From NCBI GenBank assembly GCA_963597615.1, contig CAVBQS010000040.1, forward strand, positions 1 through 64,000: a stretch of 64,000 bases of DNA, given 5' to 3'. This DNA is from CAKRJP01 sp963597615 (GTDB taxonomy: Bacteria; Bacillota; Clostridia; Lachnospirales; Lachnospiraceae). Below the pieces are notes generated by a model. The model was not told the DNA's origin and did no database searches. It was given only the letters and a program-made list of their open reading frames with translations. Every line of letters starts with the position of its first letter. Position 1 is the first letter of the stretch. Below are positions 24,954 to 31,555 of this stretch, piece after piece. The translations under genes and the position numbers were made by a program.

Positions 24954-26747
24954 TTAGGTCTCCTTTCGGTATTTTTGAGCGGGAATTTCCATAATAATAA
25001 GGGTTCCCCAATTCTTTTTGCTTTTAATGGTAAGTCCATAAGAGTCGCCGTAGCATAGTTTTATACGCTGGTTAATATTGTATAAGCCAATGCTTCTAGA
25101 AGACTCTTTGGGGTGGTGATAAATATTCTGTTTCATTTGTTCCACTTCTTCCGGTGTCATACCGCAGCCGTTATCAAATACTTGGATATATAAGCTTTCT
25201 TGCCGGGCATAAATGTGAATAATAATCTTACCATTTTCTTCTACCTCTTCCAAGCCATGAAGAACGGCATTCTCTACAATGGGTTGAAGTAGAAGGGGCA
25301 TGATCTGAAGCTCGGAAAGCTCCAGCTTAGGGTCTGCCTTTAGGGTGTAATTCACCCTGTCGTGGAAGCGAAGCTTTTGGATGGCAAGATATGTGTTGAT
25401 ATAATCCAGCTCTTTTTCTAGAGTGGTAAAGGAAGTGGTGGTATTGCTTAAGACATACCGCATGGACTTGCCAAGTAACTTAACTGCATTTGCCACTTCT
25501 TTGTTGCCGGCTTTCAAGGCTCGCATGCGGATGGTTTCCAGGGTATTATACAGAAAATGAGGATTAATCTGGCTGGAAAGCATCTTAAACTCCATCTGCT
25601 GCTGTTGGTTTGCCAGTTCTTGACTGCGAATCTCAGCCTGATAGGCGGAAGCTTCAATATCCCGGATATCCTGGACCATGATGCCAAGGTCTTTAAAAGC
25701 TTCTGAAATTTCGTCCGTTCCGGAAAAGCTATCTGCGATTTCATAATTTCCCAAACTGACAGTATGCATAGTCTCTCTGAGGGTAATGACCCGGTGGCTG
25801 AAATACCTGGAGTAAGCCAGCACAAAGATACTGGTAGGAATCAGGATCAGGAGAATTAGGGCAATATGGATGAGACTAAGTCGATTCATATTGGGGTAGG
25901 CCTCATAATCTAAGGATGCAATATAAAAAATATCATCGGAGTAGCTGATAGACAGGGCACTGATACAGCCAATCACTTTGGTATTATTACAGTCTAGAGG
26001 GCCGAGATAGTATCCGGAAGGTCCCGCTTTATATATATCAGGCAGGCTAGTGATGCTGTCAGAATCGCTCTGGTAAAACTGGGAATCTTCATTGAGCCAT
26101 ACCACAGTTTTTAGAGAACTATTTTCAATCCGATTTTTAAGTTGGTTGTTGCTAAGGGAAACCTTCAGGATGGCAAAGCTGTTTTTTTGCGGAAGAAAAA
26201 TCCGACAGTGCAAGGTTACCAGGGGAGAAGTTCTGCCAAAACGGTCAGTCTGAGTCTCTACAGACCAAAAGGGGGTAGAACTTTCGGCAGCTCTTGCATA
26301 CCAAGATTCTTCTTGTACTTCCTCAGTGATGGGTTGGATATATTCTGTAGCCGGAATGGAGGTATTGTAGGTATATACAGCAATTTCCTGAATAGAAGCA
26401 TCCTCTGACAGGGTATAATTAAACCCACTAAAAGATTCTGCCCTAAGTTGCCCCTGGCGGTTGTCTGAAAAATCTGTGCTAAGAAGACTGATGAGTTCCT
26501 TGTCATCTGCAAGTTGCCTGGACTCGTTATAAATGTTGGAGGTCAAATCTAAGAGAGAAGATCTGACCCGAAGATTATCAGAGTGGGCTTGCTGTCTGTA
26601 GTGGTCCGCAAGGAGGGACCTTGAGTTATAGAGAAGATAATTTCCCAACAAGAGAACCGGAATAAAGATTGCAAGAAAAAATATAATATGAAGTTGATGC
26701 TGTACCTTAACCCGGCTGAAAATACCGGAAGCTTTTTTGCCTTTCAT
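24954..26747 (-). CDS. yesM: Sensor histidine kinase, YesM type
   Basis: 597 residues from the ATG at 26747, which has AGGTGG eight bases before it; an in-frame GTG four codons upstream is less likely. A membrane segment near residues 20-40, a Cache-like extracellular sensor region of about 250 residues, a second membrane segment near 285-305, a HAMP domain, the His_kinase box INPHFLYNTLE with His397, and a HATPase_c domain with NAVLHGLEE and FDNGCGM. It autophosphorylates and passes phosphate to the YesN partner. The large outer domain may sense the sugar directly or through a binding protein. A minus-strand TATAAT at 26797-26792 could be its promoter. Confidence 0.93.
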   Translation of the reverse strand: MKGKKASGIFSRVKVQHQLHIIFFLAIFIPVLLLGNYLLYNSRSLLADHYRQQAHSDNLRVRSSLLDLTSNIYNESRQLADDKELISLLSTDFSDNRQGQLRAESFSGFNYTLSEDASIQEIAVYTYNTSIPATEYIQPITEEVQEESWYARAAESSTPFWSVETQTDRFGRTSPLVTLHCRIFLPQKNSFAILKVSLSNNQLKNRIENSSLKTVVWLNEDSQFYQSDSDSITSLPDIYKAGPSGYYLGPLDCNNTKVIGCISALSISYSDDIFYIASLDYEAYPNMNRLSLIHIALILLILIPTSIFVLAYSRYFSHRVITLRETMHTVSLGNYEIADSFSGTDEISEAFKDLGIMVQDIRDIEASAYQAEIRSQELANQQQQMEFKMLSSQINPHFLYNTLETIRMRALKAGNKEVANAVKLLGKSMRYVLSNTTTSFTTLEKELDYINTYLAIQKLRFHDRVNYTLKADPKLELSELQIMPLLLQPIVENAVLHGLEEVEENGKIIIHIYARQESLYIQVFDNGCGMTPEEVEQMKQNIYHHPKESSRSIGLYNINQRIKLCYGDSYGLTIKSKKNWGTLIIMEIPAQKYRKET

Positions 26748-26897
26748 ACTCAAAACCACCTGAAAATGCCTACCAATAATTACTTCTCTATATTATATAA
26801 TTTTGCCGGAAAAAATGAAAGTTTATAAGTATATCAAAGATGAAAAAGAAAATCTGTCAGACCTTGCAGAGGAAGTGATTCGACAGATTAAAGAAAA

Positions 26898-26940
26898 ATA
26901 GCACTCACCTCTTGACAGTGCTAATAAGAGGTGTTATAGT
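26898..26940 (+). promoter_or_regulatory. CIRCE (HrcA) operator overlapping the first hsp20 promoter
   Basis: ATAGCACTC-N9-CAGTGCTAA at 26898-26924 is CIRCE with one mismatch per arm. TTGACA at 26912-26917 and TATAGT at 26935-26940 have 17-base spacing, so bound HrcA would cover the -35. Repression released by heat is the known mode of such sites. Confidence 0.88.
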
Positions 26941-26979
26941 ACAGCTAGAACAAAGGAAGAGGGATAAGGAAATGAAGAT

Positions 26980-27072
26980 ATGAAGCCGACAGCATTCATA
27001 GAAGTTTCCCGATCGCGAATCCAGAAGTTCCGACACACAACACCTCGGAATTCTTCGATGGTGCTAAAATAA
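26980..27072 (+). other. Possible 30-codon leader ORF in the hsp20 5' UTR
   Basis: An ATG eight bases after AAGGAA opens a 30-residue frame (MKPTAFIEVSRSRIQ...) ending in TAA 30 bases before the hsp20 start. It lies in a stretch absent from the second hsp20 leader. A hairpin with TTCCGA/TCGGAA falls inside it. I do not recognise the peptide. It could be a translated leader that times hsp20 translation, or chance. Confidence 0.25.
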
Positions 27073-27102
27073 ATATTTGTCACTTGGAAGGAGAGATGAC
27101 TT

Positions 27103-27555
27103 ATGATGATGCCTAGTATTTTTGGAGAGAACTTATTTGATGATTTTATGAATGATTTTACATTCCCGACATTCCCGAATGTAGACAAAGCCTTGTATGG
27201 AAAACATGCAAAGAACCTTATGAAGACAGATGTCAAAGAGACAGAGACTGGTTATGAAGTAGATGTTGATCTTCCTGGATTTAAGAAAGACGAGATCCAG
27301 ATGAAGCTCAAAGACGGAATGCTTACCGTCAGTGCAGCCAAGGGATTGGATAAAGATGAGGAAGACAAGAAGGGTAACTACATCAGAAAAGAGCGTTACG
27401 CAGGTAGCCTAAGCAGAAGCTTTTATGTAGGTGAGCATGTAACAGTTGAGGATGTACATCCGAAGTATGAGAATGGTATCCTTTCATTCACTATTCCGAA
27501 AGAAGAGCCTAAAAAGGTTGAAGAGAAGAACCATTATATTTCAATTGAGGGATAA
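27103..27555 (+). CDS. Hsp20 / alpha-crystallin small heat-shock protein (copy 1)
   Basis: 150 residues: short N-terminal arm (MMMPSIFGENLFDDF), an alpha-crystallin domain from about residue 45 (VDLPGFKKDEIQMKLKDGMLTV ... RKERYAGSLSRSF) and the YENGILSFTIPK end. It binds unfolding proteins without ATP and hands them to DnaK/ClpB. The promoter carries CIRCE, and the leader is about 155 bases, much longer than that of the second copy because of an inserted segment. GGAAGGAG lies ten bases before the first of several tandem ATG codons. Paralogue of the gene at 29863, with which it shares an almost identical start. Confidence 0.95.
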   Translation: MMMPSIFGENLFDDFMNDFTFPTFPNVDKALYGKHAKNLMKTDVKETETGYEVDVDLPGFKKDEIQMKLKDGMLTVSAAKGLDKDEEDKKGNYIRKERYAGSLSRSFYVGEHVTVEDVHPKYENGILSFTIPKEEPKKVEEKNHYISIEG

Positions 27556-27578
27556 TCCTTAGGGAGGGAAAAATTCCT

Positions 27579-27664
27579 TTGACTTTTGGAAAAACAGGAA
27601 ATATAATAACTGCAGACGAGTAGCAAGTAAGCGTAAATCCAGTTTACTTGCTATTTGTTTTTTT
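27579..27664 (+). ncRNA. Promoter followed at once by a terminator: possible ~50-nt RNA
   Basis: TTGACT (27579-27584) and TATAAT (27602-27607) are 17 bases apart, a near-consensus promoter. Its predicted start near 27614 is followed by a TAGCAAGTAA/TTACTTGCTA hairpin (27621-27653) with a long T run. The hairpin also ends the hsp20 transcript. The promoter may make a tiny RNA or, by read-through, the MATE mRNA with an attenuated leader. Confidence 0.45.
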
Positions 27665-27696
27665 TATTAAAATATAGTATTTGTCATGAAAAAGTG

Positions 27697-27746
27697 TGTA
27701 GCCTGTGGGTGTAAGTCCGACTTATATCACAGGTTGCATTTTTTTT
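27697..27746 (+). terminator. Leader terminator just before the MATE gene
   Basis: TGTAGCCTGTG pairs with CACAGGTTGCA, with an inner AAGTC/GACTT stem, then T8. The T run is followed within a few bases by A7 and the AAGGAGG ribosome site of the exporter. Its position suggests attenuation control of the exporter rather than the end of another gene. I do not recognise a known riboswitch. Confidence 0.6.
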
Positions 27747-27774
27747 GTGCAAAAAAAGGAGGAATGGAAACAAA

Positions 27775-29142
27775 ATGGCGGAGAGTAACAAGATGAAAGA
27801 CATGCCGGTAAATAAGCTGATGATTCAGATGGGAATCCCCATGATTTTATCCATGGCATTGCAGGCGGTTTATAACATTGTGGACAGTGCATTTGTAGGA
27901 AATATGAAGGTGGGCAGTGAAGCAGCCTTAAATGCATTGACCTTGGTTTTTCCGGTGCAGATGCTGATGGTTGCAGTGGGAATTGGAACAGGCGTAGGAA
28001 CCAATGCACTCCTTGCAAGGACACTTGGTCAGGGGAACAGTAAAAAAGCAGCAAAGGTAGCAGGAAACAGTCTGTTTCTGGGGTTGATTATTTATATAGT
28101 TTGTTTGCTATTTGGAATCTTTGGAGTGAAAGTCTATATTTCATCTCAGACCATGGATGCACAAGTGCTTGAAATGGGAGTTAGTTATCTGAGGATATGT
28201 TGTGTAATTTCCTTTGGAATTATCTTCTTTTCATTATTAGAGAAATTACTTCAGGCCACAGGACGATCTCTTTATTCCACCATTGGACAGGTGGTTGGTG
28301 CTGTTGTAAACATTATTCTTGATCCAATTATGATCTATGGAATCGGACCGGTTCCGGAAATGGGGGTAAAAGGTGCAGCGTATGCTACCGTAATTGGTCA
28401 GCTTGCATCTGCAGTTTTACTGCTTATCTTTCATATGAAGTTGAATAAGGAATTTGAGCATGATATGAAATATATGAAGCCGGATATAGGCATTATAAAA
28501 GAAATTTATGCGATTGGACTTCCGGCCATTATTGCCCAGGCCCTGATGTCTATTATGGTATATGTGATGAACCTGATTTTGAAGTTTAGTCCGTCAGCTC
28601 AGACAGCCTATGGGCTTTTCTACAAGGTACAGCAGTTTGTTCTCTTTCTTGCATTTGGACTTCGAGATGCGATCACCCCAATTATTGCCTTTGCTTATGG
28701 AATGAGAAGCAAGAGGAGAATTCAGGATGGAATTAAATATGGTCTGATCTATACGATTGTATTAATGATTTTAGGCATTGCAATTACGGAGATTTTCCCT
28801 GGGGCCTTTGCCACGCTCTTCAATGCAGGGCAGTCAAGAACATATTTTATCAGTGCAATGAGGGTGATTTCTTTAAGTTTCTTGTTCGCTGGAATTAATG
28901 TTGCTTATCAGGGAATTTTTCAGGCCCTGGATGGAGGTGTGGAATCCTTGGTCATTTCACTTCTAAGACAGCTGGTAATTATATTACCACTGGCTGGAAT
29001 TTTTTCTGTATTTGTCAGAAATGGTCAGATGGGAGTTGCACTAATCTGGTGGGCATTTCCAATCACAGAAGTAATCGCATGTCTGGTGGGTTATGTATTT
29101 TTAAAGAAAATCAGAAAAAACAAAGTGAATATCCTAAAGTAA
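27775..29142 (+). CDS. MATE family multidrug exporter
   Basis: 455 residues and about twelve membrane segments in two halves, opening with the MATE signature LMIQMGIPMILSMALQAVYNIVDSAFVG and a repeat of that pattern in the second half (AIGLPAIIAQALMSIMVYVMN). These proteins export cationic compounds in exchange for sodium or protons. I chose the ATG at 27775, twelve bases after AAGGAGG. The gene follows a leader with a terminator hairpin and is followed after 13 bases by a cytidylate kinase-like gene, with which it forms a transcript. Substrate unknown. Confidence 0.92.
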   Translation: MAESNKMKDMPVNKLMIQMGIPMILSMALQAVYNIVDSAFVGNMKVGSEAALNALTLVFPVQMLMVAVGIGTGVGTNALLARTLGQGNSKKAAKVAGNSLFLGLIIYIVCLLFGIFGVKVYISSQTMDAQVLEMGVSYLRICCVISFGIIFFSLLEKLLQATGRSLYSTIGQVVGAVVNIILDPIMIYGIGPVPEMGVKGAAYATVIGQLASAVLLLIFHMKLNKEFEHDMKYMKPDIGIIKEIYAIGLPAIIAQALMSIMVYVMNLILKFSPSAQTAYGLFYKVQQFVLFLAFGLRDAITPIIAFAYGMRSKRRIQDGIKYGLIYTIVLMILGIAITEIFPGAFATLFNAGQSRTYFISAMRVISLSFLFAGINVAYQGIFQALDGGVESLVISLLRQLVIILPLAGIFSVFVRNGQMGVALIWWAFPITEVIACLVGYVFLKKIRKNKVNILK

Positions 29143-29155
29143 GGAGGAAGCGAAG

Positions 29156-29743
29156 ATGGCAAAAAGAATTATTACAATTAGTAGAGAATTTGGAAGTGGC
29201 GGACGTTTAATCGGGGAAGAAGTAGCAAAGAAACTTGGAATTGCCTACTATGATAAAAACATTATTAGCCAAATTGCAGAAAAGTCCGGCTTCGCCCCGG
29301 AATATATTAAAGAAAGTGCAGAGCTGTCGCCTCAAAAAGGTTTATTTGCCTATGCACTTGCGGGACGTGATATCACTGGAAAATCAGTAGAAGATATGGT
29401 GTATGAGGCACAAAGAAAGGTTATTTTAGAATTGGCTGATAAGGAAGCCTGTGTGATTATTGGAAGAAATGCCGATTATATTCTAAAAGATCGGGAGGAT
29501 GCGCTGAATGTATTTATTCATGGGGATATGCCAGAAAAAATAAAGCGAATCACAGGTTTGTATAATGTAAAAGAGCAGGAAGCCATCAAAATCATGGTAG
29601 ATGCAGACAAAAGGCGTATGACAAATTACAACTTTTATACAGAACAAAAATGGGGAAAAGCCAGCAATTATACCCTGTGCCTCAATAGCTCCCAGCTCGG
29701 ATATGACAGATGTGAAGCAATCATTCTAGAGTGTGTAAAATGA
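29156..29743 (+). CDS. Cytidylate kinase-like family protein (second copy)
   Basis: 195 residues, with the family opening ITISREFGSGGRLIGEEVAKKLG, the IIGRNADYIL motif and the YNFYTEQKWGKASNYTL segment. Same family as the gene at 4027, with moderate similarity. Like that copy it directly follows a membrane transporter gene, here a MATE exporter, and TAAGGAGG precedes the start. The nucleotide-binding loop is G-S-G-G-R. Its real substrate is unknown; a regulatory or nucleotide-kinase role coupled to transport is speculation. Confidence 0.88.
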   Translation: MAKRIITISREFGSGGRLIGEEVAKKLGIAYYDKNIISQIAEKSGFAPEYIKESAELSPQKGLFAYALAGRDITGKSVEDMVYEAQRKVILELADKEACVIIGRNADYILKDREDALNVFIHGDMPEKIKRITGLYNVKEQEAIKIMVDADKRRMTNYNFYTEQKWGKASNYTLCLNSSQLGYDRCEAIILECVK

Positions 29744-29787
29744 AAAATCTGGACAAATTAGGGTTTCACAAATTCTTCACAAAATTA

Positions 29788-29830
29788 TTAGCACTCGACG
29801 CTTGACAGTGCTAATAATAGGTGTTATATT
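29788..29830 (+). promoter_or_regulatory. CIRCE operator overlapping the second hsp20 promoter
   Basis: TTAGCACTC-N9-CAGTGCTAA (29788-29814) has a perfect left arm and one mismatch in the right. TTGACA at 29802-29807 and TATATT at 29825-29830 are 17 bases apart. The layout is base-for-base like that at 26898. Confidence 0.9.
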
Positions 29831-29862
29831 ACGTGTAGAACAAAGGAAAGGAGATATGACTT

Positions 29863-30276
29863 ATGATGATGCCTAGTATTTTTAAAGATAATTTATTTGA
29901 TAATTTTGGATTCCCTACATTTTCCAATGAAAAGAACCTTATGACGACGGATGTGAAAGAGTTAGAGAAGGGTTACGAAGTAGATATTGAGTTGCCGGGA
30001 TTTGACAAGCAGGATATTAAGATGCAGTTGAAGGATGGCATGCTTACCGTATACGCAACCAAGGAGGCAGACAAGAAGGATGAAGATAAGAATAAGAAGT
30101 TTGTCCGGAGAGAACGTTTCTCAGGAAGTCTTAGCAGAAGCTTTGGTGTGGGTGACCATGTTACAGAGGAAGATATCCATCCGAAGTATGAGAATGGAAT
30201 TTTGTCCTTTGTAATTCCAAAAAAGGAAGCGAAGCCTGTAGAAGAGAAGAAGCATTACATAACCATTGAAGGTTAA
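29863..30276 (+). CDS. Hsp20 / alpha-crystallin small heat-shock protein (copy 2)
   Basis: 137 residues. The N-terminal arm is 13 residues shorter than in the first copy, then an alpha-crystallin domain with IELPGFDKQDIKMQLKDGM, RRERFSGSLSRSF and the YENGILSFVIPK end. Acts as an ATP-independent holdase. CIRCE promoter with a short leader of about 25 bases. Followed by a terminator hairpin and then the dnaJ-like gene, so some transcripts probably read through. The near-identical first codons (ATGATGATGCCTAG) show a duplication with the first copy. Confidence 0.95.
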   Translation: MMMPSIFKDNLFDNFGFPTFSNEKNLMTTDVKELEKGYEVDIELPGFDKQDIKMQLKDGMLTVYATKEADKKDEDKNKKFVRRERFSGSLSRSFGVGDHVTEEDIHPKYENGILSFVIPKKEAKPVEEKKHYITIEG

Positions 30277-30294
30277 TCTTTCATATATTCAAAC

Positions 30295-30329
30295 AATTCC
30301 CCGCAGGCAGCCAGTCTGCGGGGAATTTT
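30295..30329 (+). terminator. GC-rich hairpin between hsp20 and dnaJ-like genes
   Basis: AATTCCCCGCAG pairs perfectly with CTGCGGGGAATT over a nine-base loop, with only T4 after it. The dnaJ ribosome site follows within ten bases, so it is probably a partial terminator that lowers dnaJ relative to hsp20. Confidence 0.7.
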
Positions 30330-30346
30330 AATAAAGGAGGGATTGG

Positions 30347-31408
30347 ATGGCAACCAAAAGAGATTATTATGAAATCCTTGGAATAGATAAACATGCAGAC
30401 AGTAAAGCAATTAAAAAGGCCTACCGAAAGTTAGCAAAACAATTCCATCCGGATACCAACAAAGACAACCCTCAAGCGGAAGAAAAATTTAAAGAGGCTA
30501 CAGAAGCCTACAATATTTTAAGTGATCCAGAAAAGAGAAAGCTATATGATCAGTTTGGCCATAATGCACCTTATGAATCCCAGGGGGCAGGTGCCTATGG
30601 AGGTCCACAGGGTGGAACCTATACCTACAGTGATTCGAATGGTAACTTCCACCAGTACTACTACCAAGGGGACATGGGAGATTTTGATGATATTTTGAAA
30701 AATATTTTCCATGGCTTTGGCAGTGGCAGTGGATTCACCGGAGGAAGTGGCTTTGGCACTGACAGCGATTTTGGAAGTGGCAGTAACTTCGGTAGGGGAG
30801 CTGCCGGTAGAAGCAGCTTCCGCGGAGGCGGTCGAGGATTTTCCGGAAGCTTTCCAAGGGATGGGGCAGATATCCGGGGGGATATTAATGTAAGCTTTGA
30901 GGAAGCTGCCTTTGGAGGAGATAAGACCGTGAGCCTTACAGATCCAGAAGGTGGTGGAAGTAAAACCTACCAGGTTCACATTCCGGCAGGAATTGATACC
31001 GGAAAGAGTATCCGGTTAAAGGGAAAGGGAATGCCGGGCAGTGGTGGCGGAAAGGATGGAGACCTACTTTTGAAAGTTAAGGTTGCGGAAAAACCAGGTT
31101 TTGAGCGAAGGGATATGGATGTATACAGTAGTGTGCAGGTTCCTTTTACTACCGCAGTCTTAGGAGGAGAAGCCCTTGTAAAAACCCTTACAGGAAATGT
31201 TCTTTGCAAAATTAAGCCCGGCACCCAGTCCGGTACTAAGATCCGACTGCGAGGGAAAGGAATTGTATCCATGAGGAATTCTTCCCTAAAGGGAGACCAA
31301 TATGTAACTGTTCAGATTCAGGTTCCTACTAATCTTTCGGAAAAAGCAAAGCAAAAATTAAAAGAATTTGAAGCGGTCATAAAGAAAAGCGGTAGGGGAG
31401 TAGCATAA
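30347..31408 (+). CDS. DnaJ-like co-chaperone, class II (CbpA type)
   Basis: 353 residues: J domain (1-70) with the HPD motif at 34-36, a long Gly/Phe/Ser-rich linker (about 85-180, rich in GSGSGF-like units), and the two beta domains of the DnaJ C-terminus. The four CxxCxGxG zinc-finger repeats of classical DnaJ are absent, so it is a class II co-chaperone like CbpA. It stimulates DnaK ATP hydrolysis and delivers clients. Lies downstream of hsp20 behind a partial terminator; AAAGGAGGG precedes the start. The dnaK-dnaJ-grpE-hrcA operon itself is not in this window. Confidence 0.93.
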   Translation: MATKRDYYEILGIDKHADSKAIKKAYRKLAKQFHPDTNKDNPQAEEKFKEATEAYNILSDPEKRKLYDQFGHNAPYESQGAGAYGGPQGGTYTYSDSNGNFHQYYYQGDMGDFDDILKNIFHGFGSGSGFTGGSGFGTDSDFGSGSNFGRGAAGRSSFRGGGRGFSGSFPRDGADIRGDINVSFEEAAFGGDKTVSLTDPEGGGSKTYQVHIPAGIDTGKSIRLKGKGMPGSGGGKDGDLLLKVKVAEKPGFERRDMDVYSSVQVPFTTAVLGGEALVKTLTGNVLCKIKPGTQSGTKIRLRGKGIVSMRNSSLKGDQYVTVQIQVPTNLSEKAKQKLKEFEAVIKKSGRGVA

Positions 31409-31462
31409 CATTTTATAAAACAACAAGCCTTTAATTGGCGATTTATATAGATGGAAAAAGAA

Positions 31463-31505
31463 TTAGCACTCGTCTATTGACGTGGCTAATAACTGGTAGT
31501 AAAAT
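31463..31505 (+). promoter_or_regulatory. Degenerate CIRCE operator at the clpB promoter
   Basis: The left arm TTAGCACTC is perfect; the right arm CGTGGCTAA keeps only the outer half. TTGACG (31477-31482) and TAAAAT (31500-31505) are 17 bases apart. Same geometry as the two hsp20 sites, so HrcA control is likely but weaker. Confidence 0.7.
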
Positions 31506-31555
31506 ACGAAAATGTAAAAGGAAGAATGAAGTGCCTTGTGAAAGGAGGCGTGTTT

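Noticed and set aside
26815..26901. A 28-codon frame (starting MKVYKYIKDEKENL) just before the first CIRCE
   Set aside because: It has coding-like amino acids, but its ribosome site is weak (GGA only), its start overlaps the possible kinase promoter on the other strand, and no homology is recognisable. I could not support it as a gene.
27697..27746. Known riboswitch class upstream of the MATE gene
   Set aside because: The stem with GTAAGTCCGAC recalls several motifs superficially, but the conserved bases of guanidine, preQ1 or cobalamin riboswitches are absent.
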